DNA of 64,000 nt from Pleodorina starrii. Its lineage: Eukaryota > Chlorophyta > Chlorophyceae > Chlamydomonadales > Volvocaceae. Of this stretch, positions 43,938 to 53,891 are shown piece after piece; position 1 is the stretch's first letter, and each line of letters begins with the position of its first letter. The notes beneath the pieces are model-generated. The model searched no databases and was not told the DNA's origin. It saw nothing but the letters and a program-made list of their open reading frames with translations. The stretch covers positions 2,964,001 through 3,028,000 of the forward strand of contig BRXU01000006.1 in assembly GCA_030267565.1 (NCBI GenBank), in the 5' to 3' direction. The position numbers and the translations under genes were made by a program.

Positions 43938-45453
43938 CTACAGCAGCCAGTCCAAGCTCGCCAAAAGGGCGTTCGACCCGCCGCCGCCGCCGCCATCACC
44001 GTTGCCCCCTGCCTGGGGCCCGCCGCCTTCGCCAGCAGCCGCCAGGTCACGGCCGTCTGCGCCGCCAGTAGGGACCCCAGCGGCCGCGGCGCTGGGAGCT
44101 GCGATGGCGGCCGCCGGCGCGGCAGCTGCCGCAGTCGCGGCCTTCGGGCTCGTCTCATCGAAAGAGAAGGAGGAGAAGGCGGACAATGAGGCCCATGAAG
44201 GCAAGAGCTTTAGGGAGTGCAGCTCCGGAAGCTCCGGCGGCTGCGGCTGCGGCTGCTGCGGCTGGGGGGCCAGCTGCTGCTGCGGCAGCGGCAGCGGCAG
44301 CGGCGTGGGCGGGGGCGGCAGCTGCGGCTGCTGCAATGGGGACCTCTGCTGCGGCTGTTGCGGTCCCTCCCGCGCCTCCCTCGGACCGCTGGGGCGCTGC
44401 TCCAGCCAAGGACTGCCCCCCGCGGGGGAGTCTGCGGTGAGGCCGCCGGCGCCGCCGCCGCCGCCGCCGCGGCTGCCCCAGGCGGGAGCGCCGCACGATG
44501 CCACGGCAGCAGCAGTCGGCGGTCCAGGGTGGGGGCGCTTCTGGCCGGCGCCGCCCCAGGGTCCGCCGGCGTACTCGTACTCCAGAAAGGGCGCGAGGTT
44601 TGAGGCGCCGGTCGTGACGGGCCGACCCGTGGGTCGGAACGCTGCGCCCGGGTTCGCCAGCGCGCCCGGGTTCGCCAGTTCAGACCCGGGAGGCGCGACG
44701 GCAGCGCCACGGCCGCCGCTGCCGTTGCTGCTGCTGCTGCCGCCGCCGCTAACGCCGGCGACGCCAGGGCTGCTCCCCTCCCTAGCCTCGCCGCCGCCGG
44801 AGACGGCGGCGGCGGTGACCACGACCCCACCGCTGCTGCTGTCCATTCGGCGCTTAGTGGCGAAGGGAGTGACAAAGGCCGGCTGGAGGGAAGCGGCAAC
44901 GGTGTCACGCGGGGGCTGCAAACCGTACGGCAAGCCGGGGAGTCCAGACTCGTACAGCGCCGGCGCCGGCGGCGTCGACGACTGGCCATTGCCGCCGCCG
45001 CTGCTGCTGCCGCCTCCCCCGGAAAAGCGCTCCGCATACGGCGCTTGCTGCGGTTGCGGCTGCTGCTGCTGCAGCTGCAGCTGATGCTGCTTCGCTGCAT
45101 GCAAATGGGACTGGAGGTCGTAATCACCGCCCGCCTGCAGCTGCTGCGGCTGCAGAGGTACGGTCGCGTCCCACGGTGCCCGCCGCTGCTGCATTCCATA
45201 CGCCTGCGCCTGCGCCTGAGCCTGGGCCTGTGCCTGCACCTGTGTCTGCGCCTGGGCCTGGGCTTGGGCTTGGGCCTGGTTGAACGCAAGCTGCCTCCGG
45301 GCACGCTCCATCTGCTCCAACTGTGCGCTCTGGGCCCTATCCATGGGTTGGGGGAGTTGCTGCTGGGACTGGGGCTGGGGCTGCTGCTGCTGCTGCCACT
45401 CCTGCCACTGCTGGAGGCGACAGGCCTGCAGATACTGCTGCTGCTGATGCTGA

Positions 45454-45488
<35 letters not shown>

Positions 45489-45545
45489 CAAGTACTGCTG
45501 CACGTGCTGCTGCCTTTGGGGCTCACTTTGCTGTTGCAGATAATA

Positions 45546-45581
<36 letters not shown>

Positions 45582-48500
45582 TTGTTGCTGTTGTTGTTGC
45601 TGCTGGAGCTTCATTTGCTGCTGTTCCTGCAACTGGCGTTGCAGCTCCTGTTGCTGCTGCTGCTGCTGCTGCTGTTCCCGGAGAAGCAGCTCCGGTACAC
45701 CCCGCGTGAACGCCGGCGCCGCCGGAGCCGCTTGCGCCGCCGCCGCTGGCGCCGCGGTGAGTGGCGCCGCGGCGAGTGGCGCCGGCGCAGAGCCGACGCG
45801 CGCCTCCACTCCGAACCAGTGCGCCGCTGCGCCGCTCCCCGCGTCGGCCGACACGCCCACGCGCGCCTCGAAGCACACCATTGTGGCGTGATGACCCATG
45901 GGTCGGCCGCCGCCACCGCCGCCACCGCAGATGACCGACATTGCGCCGCCAGTGCCGCTGTGCCGCGGCGGCAGGCCCTCGGGCTGCTGCGCCGGAGCTG
46001 CGCCGTCGGCGGAGACGAAGCGCGCGCGGGCAGCGGTGCCGTCCGGCGGCAGCTGTGGCGGCGGCCCGCCGCCGAGGGTTGCCGTACTGCTGCCGTACGC
46101 GCCTGCCATTCCGCCGCCGCAACTGGTGCTGCCGCCGGCGCTGACGCTGCCGCCGCCGCCGGTGAATGGGTACATCGGCGGCGGGGCAGAGGCCTGCACC
46201 AGGCGAGGCGAGGCCGGCAGGAGAGGCAGAGGCCCGGGACACAGCCGAGTACGGGACGTGGCGGGGCGTGGGGAGGCGGGGCGGCGGGAAAGGCGAGTGA
46301 GGGAGGGTGAGGGAGAGAGAGAGCCTCTGGATGTCGCGCAGTTTGAAGTGCAACTTGGAAGGCGTTGTGGGAGCAAGAGGGCGATTTGGGTGGGTAGGAT
46401 GATTCTCAACTCCGCAACTCCGCGCGCCCGCGAGGCAGCACCACAGTACGGCAACAGGGCGACCTCACCTGGCGAGGAAATTGCGTCGAGGCCGGAGATG
46501 GGCAGCCTGGCGGCAGCGTCTCGCCAGTCGAGGAGCACCGCGGCGGCGGGCAGGTCGTGTTCACGACGCCGTGGGAGTACGGCACGCTGAGCCGGCGGCC
46601 ACCGTTGATGCCGTCCTGCACTGGACCGCCGGTGGCGCCGCCGCTGCCGGCGGCCGCGGACGCCGCAAAACCACTCATGACGCCCGACGGCTGTAGACCA
46701 GCGGTCGGTTGCGGCGGTGCCGCTGGACCAGGACGCAGGAGGGCTTCGCCGCCGCCGCCGCCACCGCCGCCGCCACCGCCGCCGCCGACGCTGTCCGCGG
46801 AGTTGGGGCCCAGCATCACGGCGGCGGCGGCGGCGCCCAAGCGCCGGCTCGACGGCGGCGAGGAGCTCTGTGCCTGCGCGGGCGACCTGTTGTACGGCAG
46901 ATGGTACGGAGCGTTTGGAGGCGGTGGCGGCAGTGGCGGCGGCGGCCATGGCAGACCGTGAGAGCCGCCGAAGCCGGCGCCGCCGCCGTCGGACCGCAGC
47001 GGCAGCGGCGGCGGCGGCGGCGCCAAGCCGCCATTCAGCGACGACGACGGCTGGCGGCCCCCGCCAGCGGTCGTACCTGGCAGGGGCTGTACGGCATCGC
47101 TGGTCTCGTCCATCAGTCCGACACTCGGCCGCCTCGCGCCGTTCATCTGCAGCATTTGCTCCCATTGCATCGGCTGCGACTGCTGCTGCTGCTGCTGATG
47201 ATGATGATGATGAGGATGAGGTTGTTGTTGCTGCTGCTGCTGGCCTGACGCGGCCATTTGCTGGTGCTGCTGCAGCGGTGGGTGCGGATAGTCGAAATGC
47301 TGCTGCTGTTGCTGCTGTTGGTGGTGGTTGTATTGGTGGTGGAACTGGGACGAGAACGCAACGGCGGCTACCGGGCCGGGCTGCATCCAGCCAGCCGCGC
47401 TGGCCGCCGCCCCGTCGGCAGCGGCGGCGGCGGCGCCGCCGCCGCCGCTGGTCGGCGAGAGACGGTCCGGCGGCGGCATCGGCATCGCCGCCGCCGACGC
47501 CGTCATCGACGCAGCCCTGCTCACCAGGCCCGCGCAGCCGCTGTAGCTGCAGCCGCCGCCAGCACCGCCGCCAGCACCGCCGCCGCAGCAGCCGCAGCGG
47601 GCGAATCCCGAGCCGCCGCCGCTGCCATCTTCAAATGGCAGCAAGTCGTCACTCACGGCGGCACCGCCGACGCAGTTGCCGACGCCGAATCCGAAGGCGC
47701 CTCCTCCTCCGTCGCCGCCGCCGCCAATGGACATTCGGTCCGTGGGGTGGCGCGGCAGGCCGCCGGCGCCGCCGGCACCGCCGCCGCCGCCGCTGCCAAC
47801 GGCCCAGGAGTACGACATCCGGCCGTCGCCGGCAACGCCACCGCCGCCGCTGAACGTGGCGGCGGCAGCAGTGGCGTCCGTGGTCGTGAAGAGGGACGTC
47901 GACGGCGCCGCCGCCACAGGCGCCGAGGCGGTGAAGGGTCCCGTCGCCAACGGCGGCGCCTCGAGCAGCGGCGGCGGTGACAGCGACAGCTGCGGCGGCG
48001 GCGCGCCGCCGTCGCTGTGGGCCCCCTGGTCTCCGGCTCCGCTGGACTGGCGCCGCTTGCGGGCGGCTGCCGCCGCCGATGCGTGGATGTGCTTGGTCTT
48101 GTGGTAGTACTGCGAGGGGGTTGGGCGTCGCGGGACGGGACGGAGCGGGACGGAGGAAATGTCAGCGGGGAAGGGCACATCAGGGGGGGAGGTCCGAGCT
48201 GCTGCGTAGGCAGGCGGAAAGAGGGCAGCCCAACCCAGTCCAGCCCTACCTTGAGTTTGTACTTGGCTTGTCGGATCTCGTCCAACCGCGGATCGATGGT
48301 GTGATCGGGATTCGCCCGTACGGCAGAGATCTCGTTGACGATCTGCTGCAAGATCCTCTGTGGGGCGGGTCGGGTCGAGGGAAGCCCGGGTGACCAGGCG
48401 GTTTGGTGGGTCGGGCGGCGGCAGGCGGCGGGCGGCAAAACACAACAGCCACGCTCAGGCCAGGCCAGGGCCAGGCTGGGCCAGGGCCAGCACGCAGGGC

Positions 48501-50484
48501 GGAAGGCAGATCCCCAGTTGGCCCCCAGTTGTCTGTGCTACGGGGTCGGGGGTGCCTAATCCCATACCTGACCCATACCTGACCCATACCTGAACAACAA
48601 ACTACCCGTGTGCGAGCGAGAGGGCGAACCAAGGTCTGACCTGTCCCAATTGTGGTGACGACTGACGAATACCGTACCGGTAATCCCTCCAACGGGTTGC
48701 GCGATGGATCCGGATCCGGATCCGGAACCGGAATTGGCGACCCATCCGGAACCAATCCGCCCCACGCACCGACCCACCGACCCACCCACCCATCGACCCA
48801 CCCACCCCCCACTCTCGCCCCTTTCCGACACACCCACCGCCCCACCTGCTTATCCGCGAGCTTCATGTTCTTGTCGTTGCGAATGGTCTCCTGCACGCGG
48901 CGGCCAAAGGCGCACGACGGGAAGGGACCGTGATACCACGAGACGCCGGAGACAGCACCAAAAGGCCCAAAAGGCCCAAAAGGCCCAAAAGGCCCAAAAG
49001 GCACATGCGAAATGCGGCGCGCCCTGCCGGGAACCCACCTCCCACCGGCCGACAGACCTGCTTGCGCTGGCCCGAACGCCGCCTCCCCCCCACTCAACCC
49101 TCCCTCCGACACCCCCCCACAAACTCCACGCACCTGCAGGTTGCCGAGGCTGGACAGTTTGCGGTGCGGCCATCTCAGCACCTGGTGCGCCCGGCAGCTG
49201 CGTTTCAGGCGGGAGAGGCTGACGTTGAGGCTGCGAGCCGCCTCCTTGCTAGGAAGGTGGTAGACCTGGGGAGGGGGCGGGGGGAGGGGGAGACGGGTGA
49301 CACGGGGGAAAGAGGACGGGTGAGACGGGGGAGGGAGGTACGTCAGGTGCCGGTACGAAGAACTGCAAGGAACCCGGCGGAGGGGAGGAGGACAGTGAGA
49401 TGGGGAGCTTGGGGGCCCGTGTCCTGCGTGGCGGGAGGGGCCCAGGTTGGGGTGAAGTATTGAAGGAGGGGAGGCAGAAAGTGGTACGCGGGGGGGACGG
49501 GGGTTTTTGCGTAAACGTAACGCCAGCGTCCGGACGGGTTTGCGCGGGTACAGGCAGCTCTAAACCCAAATGGCTTGTAGGCGTTTTAGGATCCGATCGC
49601 GCGGCGGTGGTTGGGTTGGGCCGGAACGCGACACGCTCGCGGCCGCGGCCGCTTCGGGCGCTGAGCTTGGCAAGAGTCTAGGGACGCGGCGAGGGGCAAG
49701 GGCGAGGAAAGGCGGATATGGGTCGTGCGCGGAAGCAGATGGAAGGCACGGGCGCGGGTGCGTTCCGGCCCTGGTCAAATCTTCAGGCGACCCAAGAAAG
49801 CAAAACGCGGTGGCAACGTTGTCGTTGAATGTGTGGTGATAAGAGGTGACTGAAAGCTTTCTGTTGGGGCGCCGGCCAGCCCAGGAATGATTTTTCAGGG
49901 CAGGGCGCAGCGGAGAGGCGGCAAGCTCGGCAGGGGCAAAGAAGCGCGCTCCGCGGCTGGGGAATTTGCTGGCGTGGCGCGCTCGCACATTGCGCTGCGC
50001 TTTGGTACTGAAGCGATGATAATTGCAGGAGCTTCGATTTCGATTATTCCACAGCCGAGACTGAGTTCCAGAGCGGATGGAAGGGGGGTGGTTGGCCCAG
50101 GAAGAGAAGACCACAAAAACAGGCCTTCGCGCTTAACGGCTCTGCTCGCGACGCAAAACTGCCTGGCGCGCGCATCCGACTTACAGATTGGAGCTCCGCA
50201 AGACTCAGCGCGTCGTCCAGGTTGTCCGCGTCCGGCTCAACAACGTCGTCATCGTCGCTGTGGAATTGGTCTCGGACATCGCCCGCCACCGCAAGCGGGT
50301 GCAGGCCCACGCCGCCAACCGCCGGGCCCCGGCTAACTTTAAGAGGCGCCCGTCGAACCGGAATGTCACACGAGCCCGAAGCTGCGCTGGTGGAACCGCC
50401 AAGGCTGTGTCGTCGGCCGTCGACAGCTGCGATGACGGGGCACTGAAAATTCTGCTCTCCTACTGGGAGCGCCCATCCCTCCAT
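43938..50484 (-). CDS. RWP-RK domain transcription factor with long polyQ region
   Basis: RWP-RK proteins bind DNA and control nitrogen responses and gamete or egg fate in green algae and plants. Exons (minus) are 50484-50185, 49265-49134, 48890-48846, 48357-48250, 48109-46469 and 46193-43938, in phase, giving 1493 residues. The ATG at 50484 is directly preceded by an in-frame TGA. The domain spans roughly residues 93-160: LSLAELQSVYHLPSKEAARSLN, LSRLKRSCRAHQVL, then the invariant RWPHRK at 131-136. Exons 3-4 continue as a charged, probably helical segment (ETIRNDKNMKLADKQ, RILQQIVNEISAV). The remaining 1300 residues are Gly/Ala/Pro/Ser/Gln-rich with long glutamine runs (DNA about 45420-45690 and 47170-47330), typical of activation regions. 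No PB1 domain is seen, so it is not an NLP. It is far longer than MID; a one-to-one match to NIT2 or another named RWP gene could not be made. Confidence 0.88.
45420..45690 (-). repeat. CAG/CAA (polyglutamine) tract in the RWP-RK gene
   Basis: Mixed CAG and CAA codons on the coding strand make several glutamine runs with His, Leu and Tyr interruptions. The codon mixing should make the tract more stable than a pure CAG array. Confidence 0.9.
48959..49003. repeat. 10-bp tandem array in RWP-RK intron 2
   Basis: AAAAGGCCCA is repeated four to five times between RWP-RK exons 2 and 3. Confidence 0.9.
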
Positions 50485-51178
50485 TCAAACGCTTCAGCTG
50501 TTACCTGTCAATTCATAGATCATCGGATGTGCGTCAAGGCAAGTCCTTAGCGGGTACAAGCCGCGGCTCAGGCCCATCGTCGGGAGCAGTTGATTGTTGC
50601 AAGACGGCCGGACATGGAGTCATACCTGAGAATGAAAAGCATAGATTGATACTGCGCTTAGGTGAAGCGCTACGGTGAAGGAGCAGCCGAGAACACCGGT
50701 CCCCCCTTCCACCCAAGGTCCTCGCTGCGTCGCCTCTGCGATGATTCGTAGCGCGAAGCGTTTCACGTGGGTGCTGCTCTGCAACTTTTGTGCTGGAATA
50801 GATGCCCTCAAAGATACGACTAATCAAACTGCGCAGTAACGCCGTTGGAAGCAGCCGGAGCCCGACGGAGCTACCGCCAACCGTTGGCGCAGGTTGGCGC
50901 TGTAAAGCCGTGACGCAAGTTTCTTGAGAGTGCCAGCTAAATTCCTTGTAAGCAGGAAGACAACTGATGACTCCCGCGGCCCTCAGCCTGAAGAAATGAC
51001 GATTCTCCTGGAGTACGGCGTTCACAGTTTCCTTTTTATGAATTCCCAGGTCCCGCTTATCAGCCAAAAGCGTGCAGCGCGCTGATCAGATATTGCAGGG
51101 GGGCCAGATTTGGATCAGCAGCGTGAGCGAATCCAAGGTTTCCGTCGCGGCCTTGTCGCCCCGGCAAGCATAATATAC
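50485..51178. promoter_or_regulatory. Divergent intergenic region, RWP-RK (-) and DUF3228 (+)
   Basis: 694 bp lie between the two start codons, so both promoters and 5' UTRs must fit here. A 177-codon minus-strand frame at 50534-51067 overlaps it but has no recognisable content. I could not identify a TATA box or defined binding sites with confidence. Confidence 0.5.
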
Positions 51179-52941
51179 ATGGCCCTTGGCCGCCTGACCC
51201 AGATCTCACGCCTGCCAAATAATCGACTTGAAGCTGTATATCTGAGACCTGTACACGGGTTGCGAGGACCACGCTTTGCCGTCGGCATCACCTCGCCGCG
51301 AGCGCGCAACATTTCTGTCGCCGCAGCCGCAGCCAAAGCCATGAGCCTCACCACCAAAACATTTTTCCTGGACAGCTTTGCCCTGCGGCAATGGGACGAC
51401 CCAAACTACGGCGGCACCCGAGTCTCGTACGACAAGGCGGCGTTCGTCCAGCGTATCCAGGAGGAATTTGACAAGGTACGGCCGGCGCCTGGCCTGGACA
51501 CGCTCACCACACTTCCCCCACCTTCCCTTCACAGGCGTCTCGCGAATGAGAAAGGACCGCCTCGTGATGTTACCCCCCGCACAGGCCTCAGCCCGGAAGT
51601 TGGCAGGCACCCCTCCCCTCATCCCCCCCCCACCACCGAAGCTCCCGCTCCCATCCCTGGTCCTCCATGTTCCAGCTGCGCCCCCAACCCTCAACCCAAG
51701 CCTCAACCCGATTACCCCCTCCCTCAACCCTTGGTCGTGCTTCTGTTCGCCTCCGTCCCCCAGCTGCGGGCTTCACCATTCCCACCCGCCACCCCACGCC
51801 ACCCCACGCCGACCCACGCCGACCCCACCCCCTGGTTACTATCTTGGCGCCTGGCTAGATTGCTGCAGCCAATACGGTACATTCTGTCCATCTGTTGCAG
51901 TAATGCGCTCATGCAACCAACCCCACCTGACCCACAGGGCAGCCCGCTGGTTGACGGCTACGCGCCCTTCTGCAAGCACGTCTTTGTGCCCAACTTCGTG
52001 GGTGCTAAGCTGGGGGCGCTGTCCATCACGGACGCCAACCGGGCCAAGCTGCAGTCGGGCTACACCAAGAGGCGGCCCGAGGAGTTGGCGGTGCTAACAC
52101 GGTGGGGAACTGGGGCTGGGGTGACCCGGGGGTCGTGGTGGTGGTGGTGTGGGCCTGTGGGGGGGGGACCGAGTTTGGGCTGTGGGATGGAGCGAGTGTC
52201 GGTACATTTACGGGCGGCAGCCAACCCACACAAAAGACTGATGTGATGTGTTGGTGTTCTTGTTGTTGTTCTTGTCGTTGCTGTAGTAGTTGTTGTTGGT
52301 GTTGTTGTTTGTTCTGTGGCATCAAACCGCATCTCGATATTTCACAACGTCGCAACGGAATCAACCAACCACACAACCCATAACCGCGTGTCACGCCGTC
52401 AGGTTACATGTCCCACCGCCGAAGGCCCCGACCCCGACCAGCCCCGACCCCCAAACCCTTAGATCCAAAATCCGGTACCGACCACCACCTCGTTCCTTTA
52501 TATAAGTGTTCAACCATAATGATTATCTACCTTCACATACATGTTTTTACTTTTCTGAATCCGCGCCCCGTGCTCTGCGGCGGCTCCTGCGGTGGCTCCT
52601 GCAGGTGGTTCTCCGCCACGGATGTGGAGGTGCCGGAGGCCAAGTTCCTGGACATCATTCTCTACAGCCGCGAGCAGCTGATCAAGGAGTACGAGGCCAT
52701 GCCCACCAAGGCCGGCGCCGGGGAGGGCCTGCCGGACGCGCCGTGGGGCATCATCAGTGTCAAGGCGCAGGACGAGCCGTTCGAGACGCCCATGCAGCCA
52801 ATCACCATGCTGCGAAACGCGCTGGGGCGGGAGGAGGGCGGCAGCGGCGTGGCGCTGGATCGGGAGGCGTATGAGAAGTCGGTGGCGTACTGGGAGACCC
52901 ACGCGACGATTGTGGAGGGCGCGCGGCCGAACGGGGAGTGA
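51179..52941 (+). CDS. DUF3228-family protein of unknown function
   Basis: A 265-residue protein of the DUF3228 family, found in bacteria and algae and without an assigned activity. Exons are 51179-51475, 51938-52101 and 52605-52941, GT-AG and in phase. Conserved-looking stretches in order are FFLDSFALRQWDDPNYGGTR, GYAPFCKHVFVPNF, SGYTKRRPEELAVLTRWF, FLDIILYSREQLIKEYEAM, APWGIISVKAQDEPFETPM and ITMLRNALGREEGGSGV. The first ATG, 51179, gives a 54-residue Arg/Leu-rich leader before a second Met (51341); the leader looks like an organelle presequence, so I prefer the upstream start. A TGTAA lies about 245 nt past the TGA. The family name rests on my recognition of the motif order. Confidence 0.75.
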
Positions 52942-53891
52942 GGAGGAGAGAGAGAGAACGGGGGAATGGGGGAGGGAGTGGCTGTTTGGGGGGACGTTGA
53001 GAAGATGGAGGGTCTCGGCGAGCGAGACTGGTGTCCGTGGTAGGCGATGCTTGGCGGCTGGTGTGGGCCAGGCGTGTCGGCGTTGGGCCGGACAGTTCAG
53101 CGTTTCGCGATCTGGGCTTTGGGTGCAGTAGTGTCAGGCGTGGTGTGCACCGATGAGGCGATGAACCTTTTGGGTGCCTTCACTGTAAAGTTTGGTTTAC
53201 AGGTATCCATTTCGGCGTGCGGGAACGGGATTTGGTGAGGGAGCGGGGCGCCTGGGTGACGGCTTGGCAGTTCTGCGGCTTGCGGGCGCTGGGTTTCGGG
53301 GCACAGGGTCTGGGGCATGGTTTCGGAGCGTGCGCCACCCTGGTCGGGCGGGGCGTAGTACCGTATGGCGGTGCTGCTGGTGGTGTGGGCCAACGGTATC
53401 GGCGGTTATAAAACAACACTCGGCGGTTGGAACAAGGCTTGATGCATGTTGGGATTTTGTGTTCTGGGCTTATAGGAAACTCGCGCCTCTTCGGACTCTT
53501 TTTTCGTCCAGCCGTACGTCTCATCGAGCCTCGTCTCATCTGTTCAGAAAGTCGCGCTGCATAGAACTTATGCAAGCGCGCTCTGTGTAAGTGTTAGGAG
53601 GTAGAGAAGGCCACTCCTTCTGGCTTAGTGGCCCCAAAAAGCGGACTGTCGAGTAGAGCCCTTCAGCGTTCGGCCGGTCGTTGAACGGTAGCGCGTGAGC
53701 ACTAACGTCGTGTTTTGTAAATCTCCTAGCAGCATACGTACGTATCGGCATAAGCAGGCATACATAGCGATCTTGCGTGCTGCAGCGACCGACAGAAAAA
53801 AGATAAGCGATGGCGATGTCGTCACCGCTTCTACGCGGAACCGTAAGTCTGCTTACTTCGTTCATATGACTCTATTTTATGCGACTACTGG
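52942..53891 (+). other. Intergenic: DUF3228 3' UTR and PPH1 upstream region
   Basis: Both flanking genes are on the plus strand. The left 250 bp are the DUF3228 3' UTR ending at the TGTAA at 53184. The rest precedes PPH1 and may include 5' UTR; a GTAAGT near 53841 could be a donor of an upstream non-coding exon. No other gene is supported. Confidence 0.5.
53184..53188 (+). terminator. Poly(A) signal TGTAA for the DUF3228 gene
   Basis: TGTAA about 245 nt downstream of the stop at 52941, a common spacing in Chlamydomonas. Confidence 0.6.

Noticed and set aside
43327..45084. 585-codon plus-strand reading frame
   Set aside because: It is antisense to RWP-RK exon 6 and its 3' region; the Gly/Ala/Cys runs are the complement of CAG/CCG-rich coding sequence.
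50534..51067. 177-codon minus-strand frame upstream of the RWP-RK start
   Set aside because: An in-frame stop directly precedes the RWP-RK ATG at 50484, and I found no in-phase splice that would add this segment.
51341..51343. Second Met as the DUF3228 start
   Set aside because: Possible, but the frame is open to an upstream ATG at 51179 that adds a presequence-like leader; kept as alternative only.
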